24,846 bases of DNA from a virus. Of this stretch, positions 1-7,115 are shown piece by piece. The position numbers were made by a program, and so were the translations under genes. Numbering within the stretch: the stretch's first letter is position 1; each line of letters starts with the position of its first letter. The notes below the pieces were generated by a model. The model had not been told where the DNA came from, ran no database searches, and saw nothing but the letters and a program-made list of their open reading frames with translations. Where the stretch lies: positions 10,197-35,042 of the IMG/VR virus record IMGVR_UViG_3300030102_005770; one strand, 5' to 3'.

Positions 1-63
1 TACAAGGTGTTCTTTAATCTCACCATTCACAAACATTAATAAGGCTACAACTGATTCTATCAT
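1..63 (-). CDS. Small hypothetical protein, 5' part only (cut by window edge)
   Basis: The first 21 codons of a minus-strand gene are present; the rest lies beyond position 1. The ATG overlaps the TGA of the upstream 70-aa gene in an ATGA arrangement, so translation is probably coupled. The visible N-terminus (MIESVVALLMFVNGEIKEH) is hydrophobic for about 12 residues and then charged, as in a short secreted or membrane-associated peptide. I do not recognise a function. It is the last visible member of the run that begins at the tube-initiator gene. Confidence 0.55.
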   Translation of the reverse strand, partial: MIESVVALLMFVNGEIKEHLV

Positions 64-272
64 ATCGTTTCGTTCCTTTCACAACCCACTTCTAAATGTT
101 CAACAATCAAAAAACCTTCTTCATCTGTTAACTGTTCTCTTGTTGTTGCTTCTTTAACAACAGCCGCCGCTAAACATTCTTGTTTTGTTTCAAATGTTCT
201 TGGCGGGTCTTCGTACATTGTTTTACAATCTAAGACTGTTGCAAAACAGATGATTGCAAACATCTTAAACAT
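60..272 (-). CDS. Small cysteine-containing hypothetical protein, possibly exported
   Basis: A 70-aa protein with a short hydrophobic N-terminus (MFKMFAIICFATVL) followed by an acidic, charged body. It has four cysteines (about residues 9, 16, 33 and 64), which would suit disulphides if the protein is exported. Its ATG shares a base with the TAA of the upstream 149-aa gene (TAATG) and its TGA overlaps the next ATG, so it sits inside a tightly packed operon. The sequence around Cys16 has Asp just before the cysteine and is not a proper lipobox, so I do not call it a lipoprotein. Function unknown. Its reality is supported by the start/stop overlaps on both sides. Confidence 0.6.
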   Translation of the reverse strand: MFKMFAIICFATVLDCKTMYEDPPRTFETKQECLAAAVVKEATTREQLTDEEGFLIVEHLEVGCERNETI

Positions 273-721
273 TAATGACCGTTACCGTTTTTGTAAACAA
301 TTTCTCTGTCAGCATCTTTTAATTTTTCAATATTTTCTTGAGCCTTCTCTAATTGTTTTGTTAAGAACTCAATATTAATTTTGTTGTTAGCCATGTCATC
401 TAGATGCTGTTGCATTCTGTCCACTGATTTATAAAGATCCTCAATCAACATGAATTGTTCAATATCCTGGGAACTTTGACCTAATTCACCTCTTGGATAT
501 TTTATTCTAAACTCTGTATTTTGTTTAACTTCGTTGTGTAGTCTCTCATCTTCAGCAGTCACGTCTTTTTCTATCAAAACTGTTTGCGTTTCTAACTTGT
601 TCAGTCTTTCAATAACACCAAAATATGCCCATACACCAACTGCCACTGCTGACACAATGGCTATCAAGTTTTTCATTGGCATACTGATTGCCGTTTGATC
701 GCTTATATCTAGTCTTTTCAT
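272..721 (-). CDS. Single-pass membrane protein with long coiled-coil tail
   Basis: A 149-aa protein. Residues about 18-36 form one clear transmembrane segment (KNLIAIVSAVAVGVWAYFGV). After it comes a polar region rich in heptad-like leucine/isoleucine spacing (about 37-70 and 88-140), which predicts a coiled coil. The C-terminus is short, ending KNGNGH. The architecture, an N-terminal anchor plus a periplasmic coiled coil, resembles an inner-membrane spanin or another envelope-spanning phage protein, but there is no family signature I can name. A late-promoter-like octamer lies 8 bases before the ATG with no Shine-Dalgarno. The gene follows gp4 by about 20 bases and overlaps the 70-aa gene downstream. 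Confidence 0.7.
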   Translation of the reverse strand: MKRLDISDQTAISMPMKNLIAIVSAVAVGVWAYFGVIERLNKLETQTVLIEKDVTAEDERLHNEVKQNTEFRIKYPRGELGQSSQDIEQFMLIEDLYKSVDRMQQHLDDMANNKINIEFLTKQLEKAQENIEKLKDADREIVYKNGNGH

Positions 722-729
722 AATGTACG

Positions 730-737
730 TATTTATC
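730..737 (-). promoter_or_regulatory. Late-promoter-like octamer GATAAATA before the 149-aa membrane protein
   Basis: Read on the minus strand this is GATAAATA, one base away from the T4 late -10 box TATAAATA. It lies between the gp4 stop and the next ATG, with 8 bases between the octamer and the start codon and no purine-rich ribosome site. A message from this promoter would start at or almost at the ATG. Confidence 0.55.
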
Positions 738-741
738 TAGA

Positions 742-1176
742 TTATCTTCTCTTGCCCTGATGGAACAGGTCTTTTTCGTTTACTATTCTAAAACGCAAAC
801 CTTTGTTCTTACACCATGCTTGGGCACTCTGCCATTTGGCTTTGTTGACAATAAGTTGACCTTGATTCATTCTGCCTTTTGCTTTTTCAACAAGAGTTTG
901 ATTTTCAGGTTTTATTTCTATTACTTCTGCGTGTGGTTTTCCGTTTTTGTCAACGTATGCAATAAAAAAATCTGGAATGTAAATTGTGTACTGTCCTGTG
1001 AAAGGATGTCTATATGGAATTTTTATTGATTCACTGGCCCATTTGCTGATGCTAGGACTTTCATCACAAAATTTCATAAATGCAAACTCCCAACTGCTTC
1101 TATACAAAGGAGTTCTACCGCCAACATATTTGTCAGGGTTTTTCATACTGAATCTACCTGATGCAAATTTTTTCAT
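742..1176 (-). CDS. gp4: Head completion protein, T4 gp4-like, nuclease fold
   Basis: A 144-aa protein, close to T4 gp4 (about 150 aa). The N-terminal pattern GRFSMKNPDKYVGG followed by YRSSWE is typical of the gp4 proteins of marine T4-like phages. In T4 this protein finishes the packaged head before tail joining. The sequence has the layout of a PD-(D/E)xK nuclease: Glu30 in RSSWE, Asp69 in IPDF, then Glu87-x-Lys89 in EVIEIKP, so the catalytic set looks intact. The stop of the 120-aa gene lies 3 bases before the ATG and there is no good Shine-Dalgarno, so coupled translation is likely. Assignment rests on remembered family patterns and motif order. Confidence 0.82.
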   Translation of the reverse strand: MKKFASGRFSMKNPDKYVGGRTPLYRSSWEFAFMKFCDESPSISKWASESIKIPYRHPFTGQYTIYIPDFFIAYVDKNGKPHAEVIEIKPENQTLVEKAKGRMNQGQLIVNKAKWQSAQAWCKNKGLRFRIVNEKDLFHQGKRR

Positions 1177-1179
1177 GGC

Positions 1180-1542
1180 TTATACCATTATGTTTCTTTT
1201 TTCAGATAAGTTTGTAGGTGATTCTACTTTGTAACCAAGAGATGATGTTAATGATCTGCTGTTGTTTAAAACTTCTGTAACTATGTAACTTAATTGTACT
1301 TTGTCTAAACCTTTTAAACTATCAAGTAACTCAAAAACTTTTACATTGTCTATTTTTGCTTGTTTTAAAATTACTGCCGCTGTGTTTATACTTGATGTTT
1401 TTTCAAAACCTCTTGATTCAAAAAAGCCTACCACTGCGTCAACATCATTAGATGGAAAACTTAAAGGCTCATTGAAATAATTGTCAAAGAAATCTTTGAC
1501 TGGTGCTGAACTGTCATTGGTTTGTTTTGGTAAACTTGTCAT
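1180..1542 (-). CDS. Conserved hypothetical protein of the marine T4-like structural cluster
   Basis: A 120-aa soluble, mainly helical-looking protein with no membrane segment and no cysteine. The visible pattern DFFDNYFNEPLSFPSNDVDA near the N-terminus, a middle stretch TAAVILKQAKIDNVKVFELL and a C-terminus ending EKRNIMV look familiar from cyanophage structural clusters, but I cannot attach a T4 gene number. It lies between the tube initiator (3-base gap) and gp4 (3-base gap), which suggests a small baseplate, tail or head-completion role. No Shine-Dalgarno is visible, so its translation probably depends on the upstream gene. Confidence 0.65.
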   Translation of the reverse strand: MTSLPKQTNDSSAPVKDFFDNYFNEPLSFPSNDVDAVVGFFESRGFEKTSSINTAAVILKQAKIDNVKVFELLDSLKGLDKVQLSYIVTEVLNNSRSLTSSLGYKVESPTNLSEKRNIMV

Positions 1543-1545
1543 ATG

Positions 1546-2685
1546 TTATAGTCTTTTCTTTGCGAATGTTAAACCTTTCTTTAAACCTTTTCCTATATTA
1601 GTTGCACTTCTACCTATAAATGTGTTTGGTACTCCGTACGAACTATCTGCTGTGCCACCTATACGTCCGATAGCACCTGTCAAAATATTAAAACCTTCTT
1701 GACGTAATCCTTCTTTAGATAATTTTTTTGCATTTTTAATTCTATTGGCTGTTGTAATTATTGATGCTAAAGTTATTCCTCTTCTACCTGCACCTAATTG
1801 ACTTCCAATGTAAGTGTTTGGTCCATCACCTGCGCCAAATAAACCTGTAAGTATACCACCGTCACCAAGTAAACTTGTTGAACCACCACCTAATAAACTG
1901 TTAGGTGAAGGAGTTTTATCATAGTGTTCTTCACCAAAGCCTTGTGGTGCTCCATTGGCAGAAACTCTGCCTCTTGAATAAAATACTGCTTCATATTGAA
2001 CAACCATCTGATTTGACATTACATCGCTTTGTTGATTGTTTAATGTGTCATGTTGCCATTGTTGTATCAATGGATTAACAAGTGTATAACAGGTATAAGT
2101 CTTTCTTGCAAGTTGATAAATTTGTATGCTTGTAAAAAAGTTTGCTATAGGAATGTTGTTGTCCAAACCAAATTGTGTTTGATTAAACTTTGCTCCTTCG
2201 TATGCTGAACCTCTGTTGTATGCTCTTTGTGTGGAAGTTGTAGGATTGCCTGCTGTATCTTTACCACCATGGTTACCATCTTTGTAGTAGTATCTATAGT
2301 AAGTTTCCCAAAGTGCAGTGGTTACTCCATAGTTGTCATCATGAAAAACTATTGTAACTGGATCATATGTAATTTTTGTTTGTATGTTTCTTTTCTTATT
2401 ATATTGTTGAACAGTTACCATGTCTACAGAATATTTAGGTAAGTCAACATTTTTAACCAACATATTCAACTCACGTTGGTGATTCTTGATCGGTGGATCA
2501 CTTATTTTTGATACAGATGGATCTAAATTGAATACACAGTGATATAAAAATTTTTGTTTGGGTGCTAAACGGAAACTGTCATCTACATATAATCTGGCAC
2601 CATGAGCAAAATCACCAAGGTTACCTTTAGGATTAAGTACACCTTTTCCTAGATTATCTAAAAAACCTTTGAGTAAATTTGCCAT
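1546..2685 (-). CDS. Baseplate tail-tube cap/initiator, T4 gp48/gp54-like
   Basis: A 379-aa protein. Residues about 42-56 (APKQKFLYHCVFNLDP) and 76-134, including LVKNVDLPKYSVDM, QQYNKKRNIQTKITYDP and IVFHDDN followed by an aromatic run (ALWETYYRYYYKDG), match the tail-tube-like domain shared by T4 gp19, gp48 and gp54. The length is near T4 gp48 (364 aa) and gp54 (320 aa) and far above a tube subunit. In T4 these proteins cap the baseplate hub and start tube polymerisation. The Gly/Ser-rich stretch at about residues 245-300 may be flexible. It is the first gene after the terminator behind gp19 and has its own late-type octamer 6 bases before the ATG. gp48 and gp54 cannot be told apart here. 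Confidence 0.65.
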   Translation of the reverse strand: MANLLKGFLDNLGKGVLNPKGNLGDFAHGARLYVDDSFRLAPKQKFLYHCVFNLDPSVSKISDPPIKNHQRELNMLVKNVDLPKYSVDMVTVQQYNKKRNIQTKITYDPVTIVFHDDNYGVTTALWETYYRYYYKDGNHGGKDTAGNPTTSTQRAYNRGSAYEGAKFNQTQFGLDNNIPIANFFTSIQIYQLARKTYTCYTLVNPLIQQWQHDTLNNQQSDVMSNQMVVQYEAVFYSRGRVSANGAPQGFGEEHYDKTPSPNSLLGGGSTSLLGDGGILTGLFGAGDGPNTYIGSQLGAGRRGITLASIITTANRIKNAKKLSKEGLRQEGFNILTGAIGRIGGTADSSYGVPNTFIGRSATNIGKGLKKGLTFAKKRL

Positions 2686-2691
2686 ATACAG

Positions 2692-2699
2692 TATTTATG
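2692..2699 (-). promoter_or_regulatory. Late-promoter-like octamer CATAAATA before the tube initiator
   Basis: On the minus strand the sequence reads CATAAATA, then six bases, then the ATG. No Shine-Dalgarno fits in the gap. The site follows the terminator at 2721-2751, so the tube-initiator operon appears to be transcribed independently of gp18/gp19. Confidence 0.6.
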
Positions 2700-2720
2700 T
2701 TATGAGAAATGTGGTGTTTT

Positions 2721-2751
2721 AAAAACAAAAAAGGGGCCGAAGCCCCCTTTT
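2721..2751 (-). terminator. Rho-independent terminator after gp19
   Basis: On the minus strand AAAAGGGGGC, a TTCG loop and GCCCC followed by six T form a stem of about ten pairs (one G-T) closed by the very stable cUUCGg tetraloop, with a T run on the 3' side. It begins 24 bases after the gp19 stop. The plus-strand reading would also fold but lacks the UUCG loop and has a shorter T tract, so the minus direction is favoured. Confidence 0.88.
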
Positions 2752-2774
2752 AAATTTATAAATGCAAATAAAAA

Positions 2775-3401
2775 TTACTGACCGCCGCCTGTAATTAGTG
2801 TGTTTACAGTTCTGCCTACAGCAGTTCCAACACCTGTTCCTTGTGGAGTTTGGATAGCATTATCGTATCTCATTTGTAACGTTACTGTTACAGGATCACT
2901 TGTACCATATGCTAACTGATTATAGTTTGCTGACTCAATGTAGCAACCGTATAATTCAAATGTTTCTAAAACACCAACTGCATTAGCACCGTTACCACCA
3001 TCTGTAATTTCTATTCTAGTTACAAATTTGTAATCGCTACCTGAAGCCGCCGCTGATTGTTCAAAGAAATCAAATTGTTTCTGAAGTTGTTCACCAACTA
3101 ATTTCTGTACGTTGTTAGATACATCTTCTCTTAAAGTTAATGTAACTGTTTCCCAAGTGTGTTTACCTGCTAGATAAACTTTTGAGTTGTACACATCTAT
3201 AGTTGTTGTTTCAAACGATAAATTAGGTCTTGTTATATCTACAACCTGCTTTGTTAATTCTGTTGTTGGTGTAGATACACCAAAGTTTTCTAAACTCACT
3301 CTAAAACGATATTGTAGTTTAGGCATTAACAAGCCTTGGTTAGAAGCACTTTGGCTACTATCCAGTGGTACTGTAATTTTTGATAGTGTAGATATACTCA
3401 T
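2775..3401 (-). CDS. gp19: Tail tube protein, T4 gp19-like
   Basis: A 208-aa protein in the position and size range of contractile-tail tube subunits (T4 gp19 is 163 aa). It follows the sheath gene immediately, as in T4. The N-terminal half has the alternating pattern of a tube beta barrel (YRFRVSLENFGV, then KQVVDITRPNLSFETTTIDV and TWETVTLTLREDVSNNV). The C-terminal half has FELYGCYIESANYNQLAYGTSDPVTVTL, the characteristic late strand pair of the family. The tail is Gly/Thr-rich. A GATAAATA octamer lies 15 bases before the ATG and a TAGGAGA Shine-Dalgarno sits about 6-8 bases before it. A strong terminator follows the gene, suiting a highly expressed subunit. Confidence 0.87.
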   Translation of the reverse strand: MSISTLSKITVPLDSSQSASNQGLLMPKLQYRFRVSLENFGVSTPTTELTKQVVDITRPNLSFETTTIDVYNSKVYLAGKHTWETVTLTLREDVSNNVQKLVGEQLQKQFDFFEQSAAASGSDYKFVTRIEITDGGNGANAVGVLETFELYGCYIESANYNQLAYGTSDPVTVTLQMRYDNAIQTPQGTGVGTAVGRTVNTLITGGGQ

Positions 3402-3416
3402 TTGTTTCTCCTATAA

Positions 3417-3424
3417 TATTTATC
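3417..3424 (-). promoter_or_regulatory. Late-promoter-like octamer GATAAATA before gp19
   Basis: On the minus strand GATAAATA lies in the short gp18-gp19 gap. It is followed by TATAGGAGA, which supplies a good Shine-Dalgarno before the gp19 ATG. This gives the tube gene its own late message in addition to read-through from gp18. Confidence 0.65.
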
Positions 3425-3427
3425 TTA

Positions 3428-6400
3428 TTATAATCCTGCTATTTCGCCAGTATTTTTTAATCTCAATGGTACGTAGATAAACTCAACTGCTTTGACTGGT
3501 TCAATCGCAATATCCAAGTACAACTCGTTTCTATCTATTCTAGTTGGAGTGTTGTTTGTTTCGTCACACACAACTAAGAAATCAAAGATTGCTCTGTTAC
3601 CAACTAACTCTAACAATAAACTTTCTGCTTGAGCCTTGATTTCATCTCTTGTGATTTTATCATTTGGTTCAAACACATATGGTCTTGCTAGTTTGTTTAA
3701 TTGACTTCTTAAGTAGATTACAAGTCTTGCAACATTAATTCTGTCCAAAGCACTTGAACCTGCAAATCTAGTTTTTTGTCCATAGTTTACTAAACCTGCA
3801 CCTGTTATGAAAGTAATTGGGTTAACATTGTTTGTATACAATGTATCTCTTTGACCTTCATTTAATGCTGTTGAAACAAATTCACCTTCGCTATTGATAT
3901 AACCAGTTGAACTTGCATTAGTGATACCACCTCTTCTTGTTCCTGCTGGTGCAAACCATGGGAAAGAAACTTGATCGCTTAATGCGATAGTTCTTAACAT
4001 CATGTGTGATGCTGGAACAACAACATTGTTACCGAAGTTATCTGAAGTGAATCCTGATGGATAAAATACTCCTAGATATTCGTTTGTTGTAACTAAACCA
4101 TTGTCGTTATCTTCAACAGCCTTGTTAACGTTCGTTGCCCAGTTTTGTAAACTTGTTGCATCTGGTGTTAATCTCATTGGTGAGTCACCAACTATAAATG
4201 CTGACAAGCCTCTGTCTGCGTTTAGTGAAATCATTTCGCCTATTAGTTCTGGATAACCAGGTGTTGCTAATAAGTTGAATATTCTTGATTCATCATCTCT
4301 AACTTCTTGGTTAGAATTCATCTCTGCTTGTAAACCTTGTACAATAACTTTTCTTTGTGCGTGTCTACCAAATGAACCTGAACCATCTGCTTGGTTAGCC
4401 GATTCAGTTACCCATCTGTGCGGATAGTATGCTGACATACTTGCATCACCCTGTCTAGGGTTTGTTGCTGTTGTGTCAACATGATTTCTAACAAATTTTT
4501 TAACATTAAATCCAGAACGTCTTGTGTTCCATAGCAACATACCTTTTGGATATAATGCTGGATCTGGAGCATCTGCATCTAAGAAGTCACTTGCTAATAA
4601 ATCTGCAATAGTACCTGCTGGAGCCGCCGAAGCCGTTCCACCTGTTGTACCAAATCTTGCATCTGCAAACACAATTCCGTTTTCAGTTGTTTGATCAGTT
4701 TTGTCTACTAATACCCATTTTAGAGTTGAACCATTCCATTTGTAAATTGTTGGATAGTTCTCTAAGTCTGCTGTGCTTATCCATAAGTCACCATCAACAA
4801 GTGCTGATGCATCTGACTGTGTAGTTGGAGCAGTTGCAGAAACTTGTGGACCTGCTGGGTCTGAACCTGTTACTGCTGAATAACCTTTCCATGTTGTACC
4901 ATTGTGATACATTATGTCTACTTCGTCTACAATTGATGAGTACCATAGTTGACCATCATTTGTTAATGAAGTTACTGCTGTTGCACTTGCAGTATAAGTT
5001 AATGCTTTCCAGTTACTTGCTCTGTACTGTTTAGGATTTGTTCCTGAACCTGTTCCTGGCTCATATCCCATGTTAGTTGTTGTTTGTAAGAAACCTGCTT
5101 CTGCTAAAGAGCCGTCTGTGTCAACAAACTTCATCTCACCACCTTTTGTGTGTTCGATAACTATTCTGTTTGATGAGTCAACACTTGCTTTAACGTTTGT
5201 AAATCCAGCGCCGTTGATTTGACCTGCAATTACATCTGCATCTGAAGCCGCACCAGTTAATGTGCTTGTTACTGTGATTGCTGAATTTAATGCTTCTTGA
5301 CCTACAATTGATTCTTGAATAGTAAATGATTTACTACCTGCTGTCATTCCCGTAGATATTGCTGTACCTGTAACTTTTGTTGAACCTGTAGATTCTCTTC
5401 TGAAAATAACATGGTCAACTTCAGTTGTGCCATTGCCATAGTTGATGTATAAATCACCTACTGCCAAACCTGCACCGCCACCTGTCTTATCTAAATTGAA
5501 TAATGCAGATTCGTTGCTAGAATGTAATGGAGCACTTACAGTTTCCCATAATTTTGTTGTGTCGTTCCATTTTTTTACACTCCATTTAGCACCTAAATTA
5601 GGCTCTGTAGTTTTTAACCAAACTGAGCCTGTTGGTCTTGGATTTGAATCTGTTGATTTGAACGCTGGTACTGAAGTGTGTGGAGCAACTGATAATGCTG
5701 GCACATAGTAAGTACCTGCTGTTATACCAAATGATGTGCTTACATCTGCTGTACCATTTGCAATTTGAACTGTGTCGCCTGCCGCACCTGTGTAATATAT
5801 TTCTAAGATACCGCCGTTGTTTCTTGCACTTAATCCTGAAACACCAGCACCTGTGATGTCAGTCACTGCTGAATCAACTGTTGTACCACTGTTTGTGATT
5901 GTTGTGTTTTGTGCATTAATTGTGATTACATAGTTCTGTCCTGAACTTATTGTACCACCTGCTGAACCTTTAATAGTTGGATTAGAACCTACCCAATCCG
6001 CTGTGCCTACTGCTACCCAGGCTCCATCATATTTTTTGTAGAATAAATCGTTGTTTGTGTCAGTGGCATTGATCGCATAATCACCTGCTTGTCCTACTGA
6101 ATTTTTAGGAAAGTTTGCTGAAATTTGATCTGCGTCTGTAATTACTGTTACTGGTTGGTTTGTAAATGATTGACCACCTGTTGTAGTTGCCGCTGAACCA
6201 TTCCATTCAAATACTCCGTATTTTGAATTTACTGTGTCAAACCAGTATGTACCTGCAACTGGATTTGCCGCTGGTGCTGTTGCACTTGCTTCTAATTGAC
6301 CTAAATCAACATTTGCTCTTACAACGAATGCTCTGTTGGCAACACCTAAGAATGAATAAGCCGCTTGTAATCCGTACTCGTTTGTTTCACCACCGTGGAT

Positions 6401-6649
6401 TGGATTATTACTTGCATCAGTTTTGAATACTGGATCACCAAATGTTTCTGCTAATTCTCTTTGTGATGTCATCAAGAAAACTTTACCGGCATTTGCCGCT
6501 GTTGTTCCTTGTGCTGTGCCTGTTCCAGAACTAGACGTTTTGTCTTGTGCTGTTGCTATGAATATACATGGAACCGTTCCTGGTTCTGCTGGTGTATAAA
6601 AACTTTCGTCAATTACGCTGACTTGTACTCCTGGTGAAACTAATGCCAT
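3428..6649 (-). CDS. gp18: Tail sheath protein, T4 gp18-like, with a very large internal insertion
   Basis: A 1073-aa contractile sheath subunit, much longer than T4 gp18 (659 aa). Residues 1-118 (start MALVSPGVQVSVIDES; ELAETFGDP; EYGLQAAYSFLGVANRAFVV) and about 690-1073 (LINY-type block AGLVNYGQKTRF, RINVARLVIYLRSQLNKLAR, end FIYVPLRLKNTGEIAGL) form the conserved sheath core. Between them, about 570 residues are Gly/Thr/Ser/Asn-rich and contain five short aromatic motifs of the type GDLW...IYKWNGS..W. The insertion probably decorates the outside of the sheath. A TAGGAG Shine-Dalgarno lies 8 bases before the ATG and a late octamer about 45 bases before it. gp19 follows at once. Confidence 0.9.
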   Translation of the reverse strand: MALVSPGVQVSVIDESFYTPAEPGTVPCIFIATAQDKTSSSGTGTAQGTTAANAGKVFLMTSQRELAETFGDPVFKTDASNNPIHGGETNEYGLQAAYSFLGVANRAFVVRANVDLGQLEASATAPAANPVAGTYWFDTVNSKYGVFEWNGSAATTTGGQSFTNQPVTVITDADQISANFPKNSVGQAGDYAINATDTNNDLFYKKYDGAWVAVGTADWVGSNPTIKGSAGGTISSGQNYVITINAQNTTITNSGTTVDSAVTDITGAGVSGLSARNNGGILEIYYTGAAGDTVQIANGTADVSTSFGITAGTYYVPALSVAPHTSVPAFKSTDSNPRPTGSVWLKTTEPNLGAKWSVKKWNDTTKLWETVSAPLHSSNESALFNLDKTGGGAGLAVGDLYINYGNGTTEVDHVIFRRESTGSTKVTGTAISTGMTAGSKSFTIQESIVGQEALNSAITVTSTLTGAASDADVIAGQINGAGFTNVKASVDSSNRIVIEHTKGGEMKFVDTDGSLAEAGFLQTTTNMGYEPGTGSGTNPKQYRASNWKALTYTASATAVTSLTNDGQLWYSSIVDEVDIMYHNGTTWKGYSAVTGSDPAGPQVSATAPTTQSDASALVDGDLWISTADLENYPTIYKWNGSTLKWVLVDKTDQTTENGIVFADARFGTTGGTASAAPAGTIADLLASDFLDADAPDPALYPKGMLLWNTRRSGFNVKKFVRNHVDTTATNPRQGDASMSAYYPHRWVTESANQADGSGSFGRHAQRKVIVQGLQAEMNSNQEVRDDESRIFNLLATPGYPELIGEMISLNADRGLSAFIVGDSPMRLTPDATSLQNWATNVNKAVEDNDNGLVTTNEYLGVFYPSGFTSDNFGNNVVVPASHMMLRTIALSDQVSFPWFAPAGTRRGGITNASSTGYINSEGEFVSTALNEGQRDTLYTNNVNPITFITGAGLVNYGQKTRFAGSSALDRINVARLVIYLRSQLNKLARPYVFEPNDKITRDEIKAQAESLLLELVGNRAIFDFLVVCDETNNTPTRIDRNELYLDIAIEPVKAVEFIYVPLRLKNTGEIAGL

Positions 6650-6694
6650 TTGCTTATCTCCTACTTAAAGTATTAAAAACTTTATTATTGTTTG

Positions 6695-6702
6695 TATTTA
6701 TG
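6695..6702 (-). promoter_or_regulatory. Late-promoter-like octamer CATAAATA before gp18
   Basis: On the minus strand CATAAATA is followed by a leader of about 45 AT-rich bases and a TAGGAG ribosome site (6658-6663). This is the longest leader among the late genes in the window. Confidence 0.6.
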
Positions 6703-6773
6703 ACATAATGCCGAAATGCACCAAATTAAAAGGTATAAAAAAGGGGTAGGAAAGGGCAGGTAAATACGTGCAT

Positions 6774-7115
6774 ATGAGACCATTATGTACAAAATGTAGT
6801 AAAAGACCAGCCGCAGTAAATTATAAAAAGGCAGGTAAGACCTATTACAGAAAGCAATGTGAGTTGTGTTTGCGATATGGAGGACCAAGCGGATATATGC
6901 CTAAATGGCACGTGGCTGGCTATCGTATCAACAAGCAATGTGATAAATGTGGTCACAAAAGCACCTATGAATCACACTTCAACGTGTTTCACATAGATGG
7001 TAATCTTGATAATTGTAAGTTCAGTAATTTAAAGACTGTGTGTGCTAACTGCCAAAGATCTTTGCACCTTGAAGGAATCCGTTGGAAACAAGGTGATCTT
7101 GTACCTGATTTTTAA
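6774..7115 (+). CDS. HNH-like zinc-binding protein
   Basis: A 113-aa protein if started at the ATG at 6774 (MRPLC); a GTG at 6768 in the same frame is also possible and gives 115 aa. A purine-rich region AAAGGG...AGG lies at 6751-6760, 8-14 bases ahead. Numbering from the GTG, there are four CxxC pairs: Cys7/10, 31/34, 58/61 and 92/95. The stretch FHIDGNLDNCKFSNLKTVCANC has the H-x-D-G-N...N...NL...C..C layout of HNH fingers, although the final metal-binding histidine is not in its usual place. Such proteins occur in marine T4-like phages as presumed HNH endonucleases or nucleic-acid binders. It is the only plus-strand gene between gp18 and gp13, and its 3' end overlaps the dNMP kinase gene by 71 bases, tail to tail. 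Confidence 0.75.
   Translation: MRPLCTKCSKRPAAVNYKKAGKTYYRKQCELCLRYGGPSGYMPKWHVAGYRINKQCDKCGHKSTYESHFNVFHIDGNLDNCKFSNLKTVCANCQRSLHLEGIRWKQGDLVPDF

Noticed and set aside
60-272. Lipoprotein signal (o-spanin) in the 70-aa protein
   Set aside because: Asp precedes the candidate cysteine, and the preceding residues do not fit a lipobox.
6685-6888. A hydrophobic minus-strand frame opposite the HNH-like gene
   Set aside because: It overlaps the gp18 promoter and the well-supported HNH-like gene, and its aromatic/Leu composition is explained by the complement of a Lys/Tyr-rich sequence.
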